Below are positions 51,234 to 60,223 of a DNA stretch of 64,000 nucleotides, piece by piece. Both the position numbers and the translations under genes were made by a program. The first letter of the stretch is position 1, and the number at the start of each line of letters is the position of its first letter. This DNA is from DASVWZ01 sp963708575 (lineage in GTDB: Bacteria > Acidobacteriota > Terriglobia > Terriglobales > Acidobacteriaceae): contig CAVPTB010000003.1 in the NCBI GenBank assembly GCA_963708575.1, positions 1,116,001 through 1,180,000 on the forward strand, in the 5' to 3' direction. A model generated the notes under the pieces. It made no database searches. It was not told the DNA's origin and was given only the letters and a program-made list of their open reading frames with translations.

Positions 51234-53297
51234 ATGCCTGACGCGAAAGGGTGGATGTCGGGCGCAAGTTCGGCGGTGGAATGGGCGATTCCGGTGGCGG
51301 CGGTGGCACTGGTGTTCGTCATGCTGGTGCCGATGCCTTCGATTCTGCTGGATATCCTGCTGGCTACCAGCATTACCGCATCGGTACTGGTGCTGCTGTC
51401 GGCGGTCCACATTTTGCGGCCCACGCAGTTTTCGGTGTTCCCCAGCTTGTTGTTGCTGTTGACCTTATTCCGTCTCTCTTTGAATTTAGCCTCAAGCCGT
51501 CGAATCCTGCTGCACGGCAATGAAGGCGCCTCGGCGGCGGGACGAGTGATCGAAGCGTTTGGGCAGTTTGTAGTGGGGGGGAACTATGTTGTCGGCTTCG
51601 TTCTGTTCCTCGCCCTGATCGCGATCCAGTACATCGTGGTCAGCCACGGTGCGGTACGCACGGCGGAAGTCACCGCTCGTTTCACACTGGATGCGCTCCC
51701 CGGCAAGCAAATGGCAATCGACGCGGACTTGAACGCTGGGCTGATCGACGAGGCGCAAGCCCGGGCTCGTCGCGAACAGATCGCTCACGATGCCGAGTTC
51801 TATGGCGCTATGGATGGAGCTGCGCGCTTCAATCAGCGAGACTCGCTCGCGACAGTTCTGATTACTGGCGTCAATATCATCGCGGGTTTTTTGATCGGAG
51901 TGTTCCAGCTCGATATCCCTTTTCGCGAGGCGCTCAAGACCTACACGGTGCTCACGGTGGGCGATGGTCTGGTCACCATGATTCCATCGCTGCTGGTCTC
52001 CATGGCCGGAGGCATGGTGCTCACCCGGGCTTCCTCAGGGAGCACGTTATCGACAGATATTGGTCGCCAATTGCTCTCTGGGCGAAGGCCACTGTTCCTG
52101 GCCTCGGCGATGATGCTCCTTCTGGCGGCAATTCCAGGCCTGCCTAAATTCTCATTTCTTCTTCTGGCGGGCGTAGTCGGACTTATGGCGTGGCGGGCTC
52201 CGAAAGCGGAGCCGGAGAAAGTAGCCGCCGAGACGGCGGCGGCAGAAAAGAAACCACCCCAGGAAACTATGGAAGACCTCCTTAAATTGGACGAGCTCAG
52301 TTTGGAAGTTGGTTACGCACTGGTTACTCTGGTGGATCAGCAACGCGGCGGACAGTTGCTCGCGCGGGTCCGGGCCCTGCGGAGCGGTTTGGCCCAGCAG
52401 TTAGGCTTCATCGTCCCACCGGTACATATTACCGACAACGCCCGCTTGAAACCGCACGAGTACGTGATTTCACTGCGCGGTGTGGAAGTCGCGCGCTGGG
52501 AGATGCAGCCCGACCAGATGCTGGCCATTGGTTCGGATCCGAATCCTCAGCCCATTGCCGGGACGGCCACGCGCGAGCCAGCCTTCGGAGTGTCCGCGCT
52601 CTGGGTTTCTCCGGCACGGCAAAGTGAAGCGCTGGCGAAAGGGTATGCCGTGGTCGATCAAACGTCGGTGCTGGCCACGCACCTGGCGGAGGTTATCAAG
52701 CAACATGCCGCCGAACTGTTGACCCGGCAAGAGGCGAAGCGGTTGCTGGACCGCCTGACTGACTCCCATCCGAAATTGATCGAGGAACTGGTTCCAAAGC
52801 TTCTCAGTTTGGGCGAAGTACATAAAGTACTGCAGCAGCTTTTGCGCGAGCAGGTGCCGATTCGCGACCTAGCCACCGTGCTCGAGACCCTCATCGACAC
52901 GGCTTCGGTCAGCAAGCATCCCGTGCTTCTGGTGGAAGCGGCCCGGCAGGCCCTGGGACGCGCCTTGGTAAGGCCGTTGCTCGCCGAGGACGGCCAGTTG
53001 CGAGTGGTGACATTGGACAGCTCGGTTGAGGAAGAGTTGAGCCGGGCCTTCGCAGCTCCCACTTCCACGACCGCGGCCGCGGGACTGCAGCCCTCGTTTG
53101 TGCGTCGCATTCTCGAAGGACTGCGAAAGGTGGCGGGCGAACAGGTTGCGGTCGCCAGCCCAGTCGTGTTGTGTTCCACACCAGCGCGCTTTCACCTGAA
53201 GCGTTTGCTTGAACCGTTCATACCGAAATTGGTGGTGCTCTCACCCGGAGAAATTCCGCCGGTGGTGCAGGTTCAATCGGTAGGCACTCTGCGATAA
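51234..53297 (+). CDS. flhA: Flagellar export gate protein FlhA
   Basis: A 687-aa protein: about eight N-terminal membrane segments, then a large cytoplasmic domain that forms a nonamer and docks chaperone-substrate complexes. Conserved FHIPEP-type segments: FPSLLLLLTLFRLSLNLASSRRIL, RFTLDALPGKQMAIDADLNAGLIDEAQARARR, EFYGAMDGAARFNQRD and SMAGGMVLTRASS. The linker around residue 325 is rich in Ala/Glu/Lys. Intact. AAGGAG precedes the ATG, four bases after flhB. No flhF or flhG follows, unlike many polarly flagellated species. Confidence 0.96.
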   Translation: MPDAKGWMSGASSAVEWAIPVAAVALVFVMLVPMPSILLDILLATSITASVLVLLSAVHILRPTQFSVFPSLLLLLTLFRLSLNLASSRRILLHGNEGASAAGRVIEAFGQFVVGGNYVVGFVLFLALIAIQYIVVSHGAVRTAEVTARFTLDALPGKQMAIDADLNAGLIDEAQARARREQIAHDAEFYGAMDGAARFNQRDSLATVLITGVNIIAGFLIGVFQLDIPFREALKTYTVLTVGDGLVTMIPSLLVSMAGGMVLTRASSGSTLSTDIGRQLLSGRRPLFLASAMMLLLAAIPGLPKFSFLLLAGVVGLMAWRAPKAEPEKVAAETAAAEKKPPQETMEDLLKLDELSLEVGYALVTLVDQQRGGQLLARVRALRSGLAQQLGFIVPPVHITDNARLKPHEYVISLRGVEVARWEMQPDQMLAIGSDPNPQPIAGTATREPAFGVSALWVSPARQSEALAKGYAVVDQTSVLATHLAEVIKQHAAELLTRQEAKRLLDRLTDSHPKLIEELVPKLLSLGEVHKVLQQLLREQVPIRDLATVLETLIDTASVSKHPVLLVEAARQALGRALVRPLLAEDGQLRVVTLDSSVEEELSRAFAAPTSTTAAAGLQPSFVRRILEGLRKVAGEQVAVASPVVLCSTPARFHLKRLLEPFIPKLVVLSPGEIPPVVQVQSVGTLR

Positions 53298-53328
53298 CTC
53301 GGGCACAAGCCCCGCAGAAAGGGAAGTC

Positions 53329-54123
53329 ATGAGTGAAGGGTCGGCAAGAAACGCCTACACCAACTGGCGCGACGAGGAGGAAAGGGAACGCCTGTTGCTC
53401 GATCAATTGCCCCAGGTGCGTTACATTGCCCGGCGCATTCACGAACGGCTACCCCGTCATGTGCCGTTTGAAGATCTGGTCCACGCTGGGGTCGTGGGTC
53501 TCATCGACGCGCTGCACAAGTTCGATCACACCAAACATGTGCAATTTGCGTCCTACGCCAAGTTTCGCATTAGGGGTGCGATTCTCGACAGCCTGCGGGA
53601 GATGGACTGGAGCCCTCGCGATCTTCGCCGGAAGGCACGAGTATTGGAAGAAGCTCATCAGCGGCTGTCGGCTAGTCTGGGCCGCCATCCCACCGAACCC
53701 GAATTGGCCACTGAATTGGGAATGGAACTCCGCGAACTGCAGTCGCTGCTTAGCGAGATAGACGGCCTTGAGGTGGGCAGCCTGCGTATCCAGAGCAGCC
53801 GCGACGGTAAAGAGGAGGACCTCTGCGAGTATCTGCCGAATGATCCGCAGGAGACACCCCTTTTACTTTGTCTGCGATCGGAGATGAAGGCGTTGCTGAC
53901 ACAGGCCATTCAGTCACTGCCGGAAAAAGAACGGCAGGTGCTGGCTCTCTACTACTTCGAGGAGCTGACCATGAAAGAAGTTGGCGCGGTTATGGGCATC
54001 GGTGAGTCGCGCGTCTCGCAGATCCACTCCGTGGCCGTGGTGCGGCTGCGCGCCCAACTGTCTGAACTCACCAATGTGCATGGCTCGTCATCGACGCGAG
54101 CCAAAGCCGCGAGCGGAGTCTAA
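53329..54123 (+). CDS. fliA: RNA polymerase sigma factor FliA (sigma-28)
   Basis: A 264-aa sigma-70-family factor with regions 2, 3 and 4 in order: VPFEDLVHAGVVGLIDALHKFDHTKHVQFASYAKFRIRGAILDSLREMDW (region 2), ARVLEEAHQRLSASLGRHPTEPELATELGM (region 3), LPEKERQVLALYYFEELTMKEVGAVMGIGESRVSQIHSVAVVRLRAQL (region 4). It recognises TAAA-N15-GCCGATAA promoters; three such elements occur in this window. It is inhibited by FlgM (12168). AAAGGGA precedes the ATG. It is located between flhA and fliM. Confidence 0.95.
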   Translation: MSEGSARNAYTNWRDEEERERLLLDQLPQVRYIARRIHERLPRHVPFEDLVHAGVVGLIDALHKFDHTKHVQFASYAKFRIRGAILDSLREMDWSPRDLRRKARVLEEAHQRLSASLGRHPTEPELATELGMELRELQSLLSEIDGLEVGSLRIQSSRDGKEEDLCEYLPNDPQETPLLLCLRSEMKALLTQAIQSLPEKERQVLALYYFEELTMKEVGAVMGIGESRVSQIHSVAVVRLRAQLSELTNVHGSSSTRAKAASGV

Positions 54124-54134
54124 CGGAGCCAAGA

Positions 54135-55100
54135 ATGGAAAAAGTCCTCAATCAAGAAGAAATTGATGCGATGGTACGGGCAGCGCGGGGGGGCGGGTCG
54201 GCAAAATCCAACGCGCCTGTGGTATCTCTGTGGGACGCGCGGCAATCGGGGCAGATCGGACGCGAGCAACTGCAATCCATTAACACGCTGCATGAAGGTT
54301 TTGCCCGCGAACTGACGCATTCGGTTGCAGCTTACCTGCGCGTCAGCTTTACGGCGGCGCTGGTGTCCGCCGAGCACCTGACTTATGGAGAATTCCTGCG
54401 ACGTGTCCCCGAACTCACCTACCTGGCTAGTATCCAGTTGCTGCCGGTGGGGGCAACTGCGTTGTTGCAGCTCGACCTTTCCGCGACGTTTCCGCTGATT
54501 GATGTGCTTCTCGGAGGTGAAGGCAAAGGAGCGTTGCCGGAGCGGCAAGTCACCGACATCGAAGAACAGATCGTTGAAACCGTGGTGCGCATCATTTGCC
54601 GGGAGTTGCAGAAAGCCTGGCAAGTTCTCGCCCTGCAGTTTGAATTCGAGCAGCGCCTGCGCAGCGATCGTGTTCAGCGTCTGATGCCTCCTGAAGAAAA
54701 GACACTGTCGCTGAGCTTCGAGCTTTCTATTTCTGAGACCCGAGGAACCCTGAATTTGGTTTTGCCTGCCGCGATTTCGAACGCCCTGCTGCGCAAGGTC
54801 TCTGCCGGTTGGGTACACGAGCGGCGCGCTGTCGACCCCGAATCGCAAAGGCAACTGCGATCTCATCTGCTGGATTGCCCGTTCTCGGTAACCCTTGAGG
54901 TGCAGACTGGCGGAGCACGATTGCGGGACTTGATGCGATTGACTCCCGGCGCCCTGCTGCTGCTGCGTCACCCCGCACACGGCCCCGCACTGGTTCAGGT
55001 TGGGGGACAAAACATGTTCAGTGCCAGCGTGGCCCGGGCTGGAACGTGTCGCGCCGCGCAGATTTTAGAACTTGCTGGGCTACCCCGGGGAAAGGACTGA
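54135..55100 (+). CDS. fliM: Flagellar motor switch protein FliM
   Basis: A 321-aa C-ring protein. The N-terminal LNQEEIDAMVRAA is the CheY-P binding peptide. The middle domain (STLHEGFAREL-like NTLHEGFARELTHSVAAYLRV, DLSATFPLIDVLLGGEG) binds FliG, and a C-terminal SpoA domain (LLDCPFSVTLEVQTGGARLRDLMRLTPGALLLLRHPAHGPALVQVGGQNMFSASVA) binds FliN. It controls rotation direction. GGAG precedes the ATG; it is two bases from the next gene. Confidence 0.95.
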   Translation: MEKVLNQEEIDAMVRAARGGGSAKSNAPVVSLWDARQSGQIGREQLQSINTLHEGFARELTHSVAAYLRVSFTAALVSAEHLTYGEFLRRVPELTYLASIQLLPVGATALLQLDLSATFPLIDVLLGGEGKGALPERQVTDIEEQIVETVVRIICRELQKAWQVLALQFEFEQRLRSDRVQRLMPPEEKTLSLSFELSISETRGTLNLVLPAAISNALLRKVSAGWVHERRAVDPESQRQLRSHLLDCPFSVTLEVQTGGARLRDLMRLTPGALLLLRHPAHGPALVQVGGQNMFSASVARAGTCRAAQILELAGLPRGKD

Positions 55101-55102
55101 TC

Positions 55103-55996
55103 ATGCCAGACGAAACTGTCCGACGCCCGGATGGTAGCGCCACTCCAGATCGGACTGCGGAATACTTACAAAAATGGGCGGAAAGCGTAGCTTACGTCCT
55201 CGGACAAGTTGCGGGACAAACTCTTGCCATCCAGCAAACGACCGAACCTCCCCCTGAGACGCCAGAGGAGGGTCAAAGCGATTATCAGGTCTTGGTTGCG
55301 GCTGCCGGAGCTTTGCGGGGCGAGATGAGCATGCGAGCCGCACGTTCCGTGGTAATCACCGTCGCGCAACTGTTTCTCGGGGAGCCGGCAGACCCTGGTG
55401 CCGAATTCCGCAACGAGTATCAGGAAGCCTTCGAGGAATTCCTTCGCCAGGTAGCCGGCTACGTGGTGACATCGCTCAAACCGGTTTGGGGAGAAGTCCA
55501 GCTACGCCTTGAACCTGGTGCGCCGTCCTGGTCCGAGGCGTCGGCTGGCTGGCTTTCAACGGCTCGGGACGCTTCAATCGGGATTCGGCTGAAATGCCAA
55601 ATGAGTGCGGCTCTGCAAGCCTCTCTGATCGCCGCCGCACCTGCCGATGTTGCTGCCCCGCCAAAAGAAAATCGAAGCGAGCCTATGGGAGGCGTCGACT
55701 CGACATCCGCCGTGAGAATGAATGAGCGGAATCTCGATCTGTTGCTCGATGTGGAACTTGCAGTGACTTTGCGCTTCGGCGCTCGAAGTATGCTGCTGCG
55801 CGATATTCTCGAACTGGGCACGGGGGCGGTGGTCGAACTGGACCGACGTGTGGAAGAACCGGCCGACCTGTTGCTGGACGGAAAACTGATAGCTCGCGGC
55901 GAAGTGGTGGTGGTAGATGGGAATTACGGATTGAGAGTGCTTGAGGTCGTTCTGCCTCAGGCCGCCGAGTTGTCGATGAAAGAAATAAGCGCATGA
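55103..55996 (+). CDS. fliN: FliN/FliY-type motor switch protein with extra N-terminal domain
   Basis: A 297-aa protein. The last ~85 residues are a FliN SpoA domain (RNLDLLLDVELAVTLRFGARSMLLRDILELGTGAVVELDRRVEEPADLLLDGKLIARGEVVVVDGNYGLRVLEVV). Residues ~15-180 form another domain resembling the CheC/CheX fold (LQKWAESVAYVLGQVAG; RSVVITVAQLFLG; EYQEAFEEFLRQVAGYVVTSL), so the protein is built like FliY. The catalytic ExxN signature of CheC is not clear, so phosphatase activity is unproven. The ATG at 55103 follows GGGAAAGGA. Confidence 0.88.
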   Translation: MPDETVRRPDGSATPDRTAEYLQKWAESVAYVLGQVAGQTLAIQQTTEPPPETPEEGQSDYQVLVAAAGALRGEMSMRAARSVVITVAQLFLGEPADPGAEFRNEYQEAFEEFLRQVAGYVVTSLKPVWGEVQLRLEPGAPSWSEASAGWLSTARDASIGIRLKCQMSAALQASLIAAAPADVAAPPKENRSEPMGGVDSTSAVRMNERNLDLLLDVELAVTLRFGARSMLLRDILELGTGAVVELDRRVEEPADLLLDGKLIARGEVVVVDGNYGLRVLEVVLPQAAELSMKEISA

Positions 55997-56931
55997 GGCG
56001 ATGGTGCGAGCGCCTTTGGATCGCGGATCCTTTTTCAAAGATCCGTGCCTGTGATTGTCGGGAGCCGGGTTGTACTTTTATGACTTGCATGGGCCGGCGG
56101 ATTCGGTGGTGGAATCCCCGGATACAACTGCACGGCCGGAGTTATTGCTCTTCGCATTGTCTGTTTCGAGCCATACACCGGCGTTTCGTGGAAATCTGTT
56201 CGGCTCATGCAAGGTCTCTTCCTGACTCGCACCGCATTCCTTTGGGCCTACTCATGTTCTCCAGCGGCCTGATCACGCAGGAACAGCTACGGGCAGCTCT
56301 GGAGATGCACACAGCGGGGGGTCAAAAAATCGGGAAGTGTTTACAAGCGATGCGCTTTGTCACCGAGCAACAGGTCACCGCGGCACTCGGGCGGCAGTGG
56401 GCCTGTCCGATTTACACAGGCCCGCCTACGAACAATGTCGCCGCGCAAATGCTGCCCTTGCGGTTGCTCGAACGTTTCCGCATGTATCCGATCCAGTACG
56501 TTGCCCCGAGCCGAACCTTGTACATGAGTTTCAGCGAACACATTGACTACGGTGCGCTGAATGCTATCGAGCAGATGCTTGAGTGCCGAAGCGAAGCTTG
56601 CCTGGTGGGATCGAGTCAGATGGATGAATTTCTCGATCGTGCCGCGCGTCAACGCGGCCTCGGGGATATTTTGTTTGAGAGCTGTTGCGATCCCGCCGAG
56701 ATGGCCCGCATTACCTCCGGCTATCTGGCGAGATTCGGTGCCGACAAGATTCGGATTGTTGCGTGTGGTAATTACCTTTGGGTGCGTTTGGAATCCGGAT
56801 CGGCGAACGTGAGTATCCTGTTCCGGCGCCCTATGGAAAGGCCTGCGAACTTGCCTTGGAATTCCTCCCGGGCGTCTGTCCCAAATTCTATCCCCGCTAA
56901 AGTGGTGGCGGGGGGCGCCGATAACTCTTAG
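55993..56931 (+). CDS. MshEN-like (PilB/GspE N-terminal domain) protein with cysteine-rich N-terminus
   Basis: A 312-aa protein overlapping the fliN stop by 4 bases. Residues ~80-145 match the MshEN/T2SSE-N fold (RIPLGLLMFSSGLITQEQLRAALEMHTAGGQKIGKCLQAMRFVTEQQVTAALGRQWACPIY), whose RLGxxL-type motifs bind cyclic di-GMP in MshE. There is no ATPase domain, so it is a stand-alone sensor or adaptor. The first ~70 residues have eight cysteines (CDCREPGC, MTC, YCSSHC), probably a zinc site. Encoded between switch proteins and cheY, it may couple cyclic di-GMP to the C-ring. That role is inference. Confidence 0.7.
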   Translation: MRRWCERLWIADPFSKIRACDCREPGCTFMTCMGRRIRWWNPRIQLHGRSYCSSHCLFRAIHRRFVEICSAHARSLPDSHRIPLGLLMFSSGLITQEQLRAALEMHTAGGQKIGKCLQAMRFVTEQQVTAALGRQWACPIYTGPPTNNVAAQMLPLRLLERFRMYPIQYVAPSRTLYMSFSEHIDYGALNAIEQMLECRSEACLVGSSQMDEFLDRAARQRGLGDILFESCCDPAEMARITSGYLARFGADKIRIVACGNYLWVRLESGSANVSILFRRPMERPANLPWNSSRASVPNSIPAKVVAGGADNS

Positions 56932-57014
56932 GAAGGCAGTGCCGGTTTCTGAAGACCATATTCAAGCAGAGGTTGCGGAAGGGCCGGTACGCGCCAAAGC
57001 GTAGGTGAAGATTC

Positions 57015-57401
57015 ATGAAGAAAATCAGTGTACTCATTGTGGATGACTCTTCGGTCATGCGGAAAATTGTCGAACGCTCGCTTCGCCAAGCCGGACTCGA
57101 TCTGGAACGCGTACAGGAGGCGGGCAACGGAGCCGAAGGGCTGGCGGCAGTCAACAACGGAACCGTGGATCTAGTGCTCTGCGACATCAACATGCCAGTG
57201 ATGGACGGTATCGAATTCTTGCAGCAGTTGCGGGGAGTGCCAGCCGCTAAGAACGTTCCGGTGGTGATGATCACTACCGAGGGTTCCGAATCGCACGTGG
57301 TGCAGGCGCTCTCGATTGGAGCCCGCGGGTACATCCGTAAGCCGTTCACCCCTGAACAAGTCAAAGAACATGTGTTGCCGCTTCTGGAGGGAAAACTATG
57401 A
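57015..57401 (+). CDS. cheY: Chemotaxis response regulator CheY
   Basis: A 128-aa receiver protein of the CheY type: acidic pair D10/D11 (LIVDDSSVMRKIV), phospho-acceptor D57 (LVLCDINMPVMDGIEFLQ), Thr in MITTEGS, and Lys in GYIRKPFTPEQV. When phosphorylated it binds FliM. Its stop overlaps the cheX start by 4 bases, so kinase output and phosphatase are made together. No cheA, cheW or receptors are in the window. Confidence 0.93.
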   Translation: MKKISVLIVDDSSVMRKIVERSLRQAGLDLERVQEAGNGAEGLAAVNNGTVDLVLCDINMPVMDGIEFLQQLRGVPAAKNVPVVMITTEGSESHVVQALSIGARGYIRKPFTPEQVKEHVLPLLEGKL

Positions 57402-57883
57402 GCTCCGACGGGGCACCTACAGAAACGGGAACGGGGCAGGAAACTTGGTTGCCCTTGCTCGAGTTGGCCACCCGTGAAGTCTTTGAGATCATGTTGGCGC
57501 ACAAATTGCACAAAGTGGAAGCTCCGACGTCCTCTCCACTCGAATTCACGGGAATGGTCGGACTGGCCGGGCGGCTGTGCGGTGTGTTGTCACTTCGTTG
57601 CGAGACCAGATCAGCTACTCTCATGGCTTCCAAGATGCTGGGTATCCAGCCAGACGACGTTGGAGAGCAAGTATGGGATGCCATCGGAGAAATCGCTAAT
57701 ATGATTGCCGGGAACTTCAAGAACAAATTGGCGGGAATGGGCGATAGTTGCATGCTATCCGTGCCTACCGTGATAACCGGCTCCGATTATAGTTGCCACT
57801 CTCTGGCCGATTCGGGGAGGATCGAGGTTCGGTTTCTTTTTGAGGAGATGCCGGTCTGCGTCGATCTGGAAATTCATAGCTGA
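57398..57883 (+). CDS. cheX: CheX-like CheY-P phosphatase
   Basis: A 161-aa CheC/CheX-family protein. VWDAIGEIANMIAGNFKNKLA holds the catalytic Glu-x-x-Asn signature; GLAGRLCGVLSLRCETRSATLMASKMLG is the matching beta-sheet and helix. It would dephosphorylate the CheY encoded immediately upstream, with which it overlaps. A single catalytic helix, as in CheX, rather than the two of CheC, is visible. Confidence 0.85.
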   Translation: MSSDGAPTETGTGQETWLPLLELATREVFEIMLAHKLHKVEAPTSSPLEFTGMVGLAGRLCGVLSLRCETRSATLMASKMLGIQPDDVGEQVWDAIGEIANMIAGNFKNKLAGMGDSCMLSVPTVITGSDYSCHSLADSGRIEVRFLFEEMPVCVDLEIHS

Positions 57884-57910
57884 AGGATTTGCGACGACGC
57901 CTCCGACTGC

Positions 57911-58534
57911 TTGAACGAGATCCTTGCCCAATTCGTGCCAAACGAGATTGAGCTCAATGCGGCCCGTCCCAATGATGCATGGGAGAAGGCCGTCCCAATT
58001 TCTTTTTGTACGGATTGGCGCGGTTTAGCACCCGATTCCTCTCTCCATACTCAGGTCCAAGCGCTGTGGTCTCCTCAAACATTATTCCTGCGATTTGAGT
58101 GCCACTATCGAGAGCTCTGGGTGTTCGAAGATGCAGAGCCAAACGGCAGGCGGAATCGGCTCTGGGAACGCGATGTGGTGGAGGCTTTCTTGCAGCCCGA
58201 GCCCTCGCAGGCGTTTTTCTACAAAGAGTTTGAGATCAGCCCGAATGGGATGTGGATTGATCTCGACATTCGTCCGGAGGGTCTGGCGAATCTGCAAAGC
58301 GGATTGCGGCGATCTGCAGTGGTCGACGAGACCAACTGCATTTGGGTGGCTGAGATTGCGGTACCACTTAGGTCAGTCACCAATAGATTCGATCCTGCTT
58401 GCCCTTGGCGGGCGAACTTTTATCGAGTAGAAGGGAAAAAGGAACCTCGTCAGTATTTGGCTTGGCAGCCAACTCATACTCCGGAGCCCAACTTTCACGT
58501 TCCCGATTGCTTCGGCGGTCTCAGGTTCGGCTAA
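57911..58534 (+). CDS. CBM9-like carbohydrate-binding protein
   Basis: A 207-aa protein resembling the family-9 carbohydrate-binding/DOMON-type fold (TQVQALWSPQTLFLRFECHYRELWVFEDAEPNGRRNRLWERDVVEAFLQPEPSQAFFYKEFEISPNGMWIDLDI; WVAEIAVPL; PWRANFYRVEGKKEPRQYLAWQPTHTPEPNFHVPDCFGGLRF). No signal peptide is evident, so it may act inside the cell, or the start is misplaced. TTG 57911 is the longest start and GTG 57935 an alternative. It follows cheX by 27 bases but has no obvious motility link. Confidence 0.72.
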   Translation: MNEILAQFVPNEIELNAARPNDAWEKAVPISFCTDWRGLAPDSSLHTQVQALWSPQTLFLRFECHYRELWVFEDAEPNGRRNRLWERDVVEAFLQPEPSQAFFYKEFEISPNGMWIDLDIRPEGLANLQSGLRRSAVVDETNCIWVAEIAVPLRSVTNRFDPACPWRANFYRVEGKKEPRQYLAWQPTHTPEPNFHVPDCFGGLRFG

Positions 58535-58544
58535 CCAAGAATGT

Positions 58545-59198
58545 TCAGTCAAGCATAGGTTGCAAGGGGCGGAAGGTCGGGGTGACGCCCGAACGTTTCC
58601 GCAGCTCAGACAAAAGCGCGGCCGCCGCGTTCAGGTACGTCTTGTTGGGATCCGAAGGGTCCGCCCAGACGGCGTCATATACAATTTGCGCTGCTTCCTT
58701 CACATCGATGTGCAGAGCCGCTTCCAGCACGTCCACCCGTTCCTGTAGCTGGTCATAGCAACTTTGGCAAACGGTGGCCGCTTCGCCGCCTTCGGGATGA
58801 TTTTCGTCCCTGGCACATCTAGTCGGAGTGGCGTTGAGAGACCCCTGGGACGCCAGGACCTGTGCATGAAACTCGCGCAGAAAACGCTCGCGCTCTTCTT
58901 CCAATTCGGCCGGATCGGGCATCGGCTCGCTGGCCTCCACAGTCGCGCGGACGGGAGCAGCAGTCGGAGACATTCGTTCGGTGCTTTTGCAAACTGGGCA
59001 CGCCGGCAGATCTGCGCCGTAATAGGTGCGGCAGTCGGCGCACGGGAGACCGTAACCCACTTGCTTAGGCGCCAGTGTCGGAACCAGCTTGCGCTTATCT
59101 TGGGTCATCCGTGGAGGATTCTGGGGAACGTTAGCCGGAACCCCCGGCTGGCTGGTTGGCCGGACACTTGCCGGAGTCGGAGAAGGTGCCGAATTCAT
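58545..59198 (-). CDS. Zinc-ribbon hypothetical protein
   Basis: A 217-aa soluble protein. A Pro/Thr-rich N-terminus is followed by a zinc-ribbon motif (CADCRTYYGADLPACPVC, about residues 54-71). A charged helical segment (DPAELEEERERFLREFHAQVLASQG) and a second cysteine pair (TRCAR, TVCQSCYDQL) come next. The C-terminal part is helical (VDVLEAALHIDVKEAAQIVYDAVWADPSDPNKTYLNAAAALLSELRKRSG). The ATG at 59198 has GGGAG upstream. No named family is recognised. It is convergent with the CBM9-like gene. Confidence 0.65.
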   Translation of the reverse strand: MNSAPSPTPASVRPTSQPGVPANVPQNPPRMTQDKRKLVPTLAPKQVGYGLPCADCRTYYGADLPACPVCKSTERMSPTAAPVRATVEASEPMPDPAELEEERERFLREFHAQVLASQGSLNATPTRCARDENHPEGGEAATVCQSCYDQLQERVDVLEAALHIDVKEAAQIVYDAVWADPSDPNKTYLNAAAALLSELRKRSGVTPTFRPLQPMLD

Positions 59199-59296
59199 GG
59201 GAACTCCCTGAAAACAAATCTGCAAAATATTCTATTACTGCGACTTACGATTGCCGATGGCACGGCAGTACATGTACGGATGCCACGAACTCGGCC

Positions 59297-60223
59297 TTAC
59301 CGCCCGAAGCTCGGAACCATGCCCCGCGCGGAAGGCAGGTTACTGCCTGCCGCAGATTTATTGTCTTTTCGATCGAGATCGATCAATACCAGCTCAAGTT
59401 CTCGTTGAGCATCGCCAGAATCCGGATCGAGCTGAATCGACCGGTGGAAAGCCCGTGCCGCTGAACTTAACTGGCCGAGCGCGCGCTGGGTTAAACCAAT
59501 TCCGAAATACGCCTCGGCATCTTTTGGGTCGCGGGTAAGCGCCTCTTCAAAGGCATTCATGGCCGCGTCATATTTTTCATCGAGGAATAGACCCAAACCC
59601 AATAGACCATGGGCTTCGGCATTTTGGGGGTCTATGCTCAGAGCAGTTCTGGCCTCGCCAATCGTGCCTTCAGCATCGCTTGAGGCGAAGAAAATGTGCG
59701 CCAATCCGTTGTGGATCTCAGGATTCCCTGGGTCCAGTTCTTTGGCATCGCTGTAAGCATCAAAGGCTTCGTCCAGATTATTTTGTTGGCGCAGTAAATA
59801 ACCCAGAGCAAGGTGCAGAGCAGGATTCTCCGGGTGCCTTCGCAACAATTTGCCGGTCAAGTCTTCGGCAGAACTGAAATCCTGTGCATGGGAGGATGAA
59901 GCAATTTCAGTCAATGAAGTCGAACATCCCTCGTCAGCGCCCACATGGCTTCCCGAGGCGAGTCCTTGCACCAGGTTGGACAAGTTCGTGCTCATGCCAG
60001 CCCTGGATAGAACCATCATGGTTGCTGGAGTATAGGCAAAGCCAATCTTGCGAGCACTCACGATTCGCGCAATTCGTTGATTCGGGACGCCACTCGCAAG
60101 AAGAGTCAACAATTCTGAACATGTGACGGGGTTGACGAGTGAAGTTTCAGCCACCGCTGAACATAGGGCAACGAAGAGAAGAAAAGCGGAAACAGCCGTA
60201 CGCAAGAATCCTCCAGCGAACAC
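59297..60223 (-). CDS. Secreted tetratricopeptide-repeat protein
   Basis: A 308-aa protein with a signal peptide (about residues 1-25, LRTAVSAFLLFVALCSAVA). An N-terminal segment (LLTLLASGVPNQRIARIVSARKIGFAYTPATMMVLSRAGMS) is followed by about four TPR units (ALHLALGYLLRQQNNLDEAFDAYSDAKELDPGN; EIHNGLAHIFFASSDAEGTIGEARTALSIDPQN; AEAHGLLGLGLFLDEKYDAAMNAFEEALTRDPKD; AEAYFGIGLTQRALGQLSSAARAFHRSIQLDPD). It is probably a periplasmic scaffold; its partner is unknown. Confidence 0.85.
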   Translation of the reverse strand: MFAGGFLRTAVSAFLLFVALCSAVAETSLVNPVTCSELLTLLASGVPNQRIARIVSARKIGFAYTPATMMVLSRAGMSTNLSNLVQGLASGSHVGADEGCSTSLTEIASSSHAQDFSSAEDLTGKLLRRHPENPALHLALGYLLRQQNNLDEAFDAYSDAKELDPGNPEIHNGLAHIFFASSDAEGTIGEARTALSIDPQNAEAHGLLGLGLFLDEKYDAAMNAFEEALTRDPKDAEAYFGIGLTQRALGQLSSAARAFHRSIQLDPDSGDAQRELELVLIDLDRKDNKSAAGSNLPSARGMVPSFGR

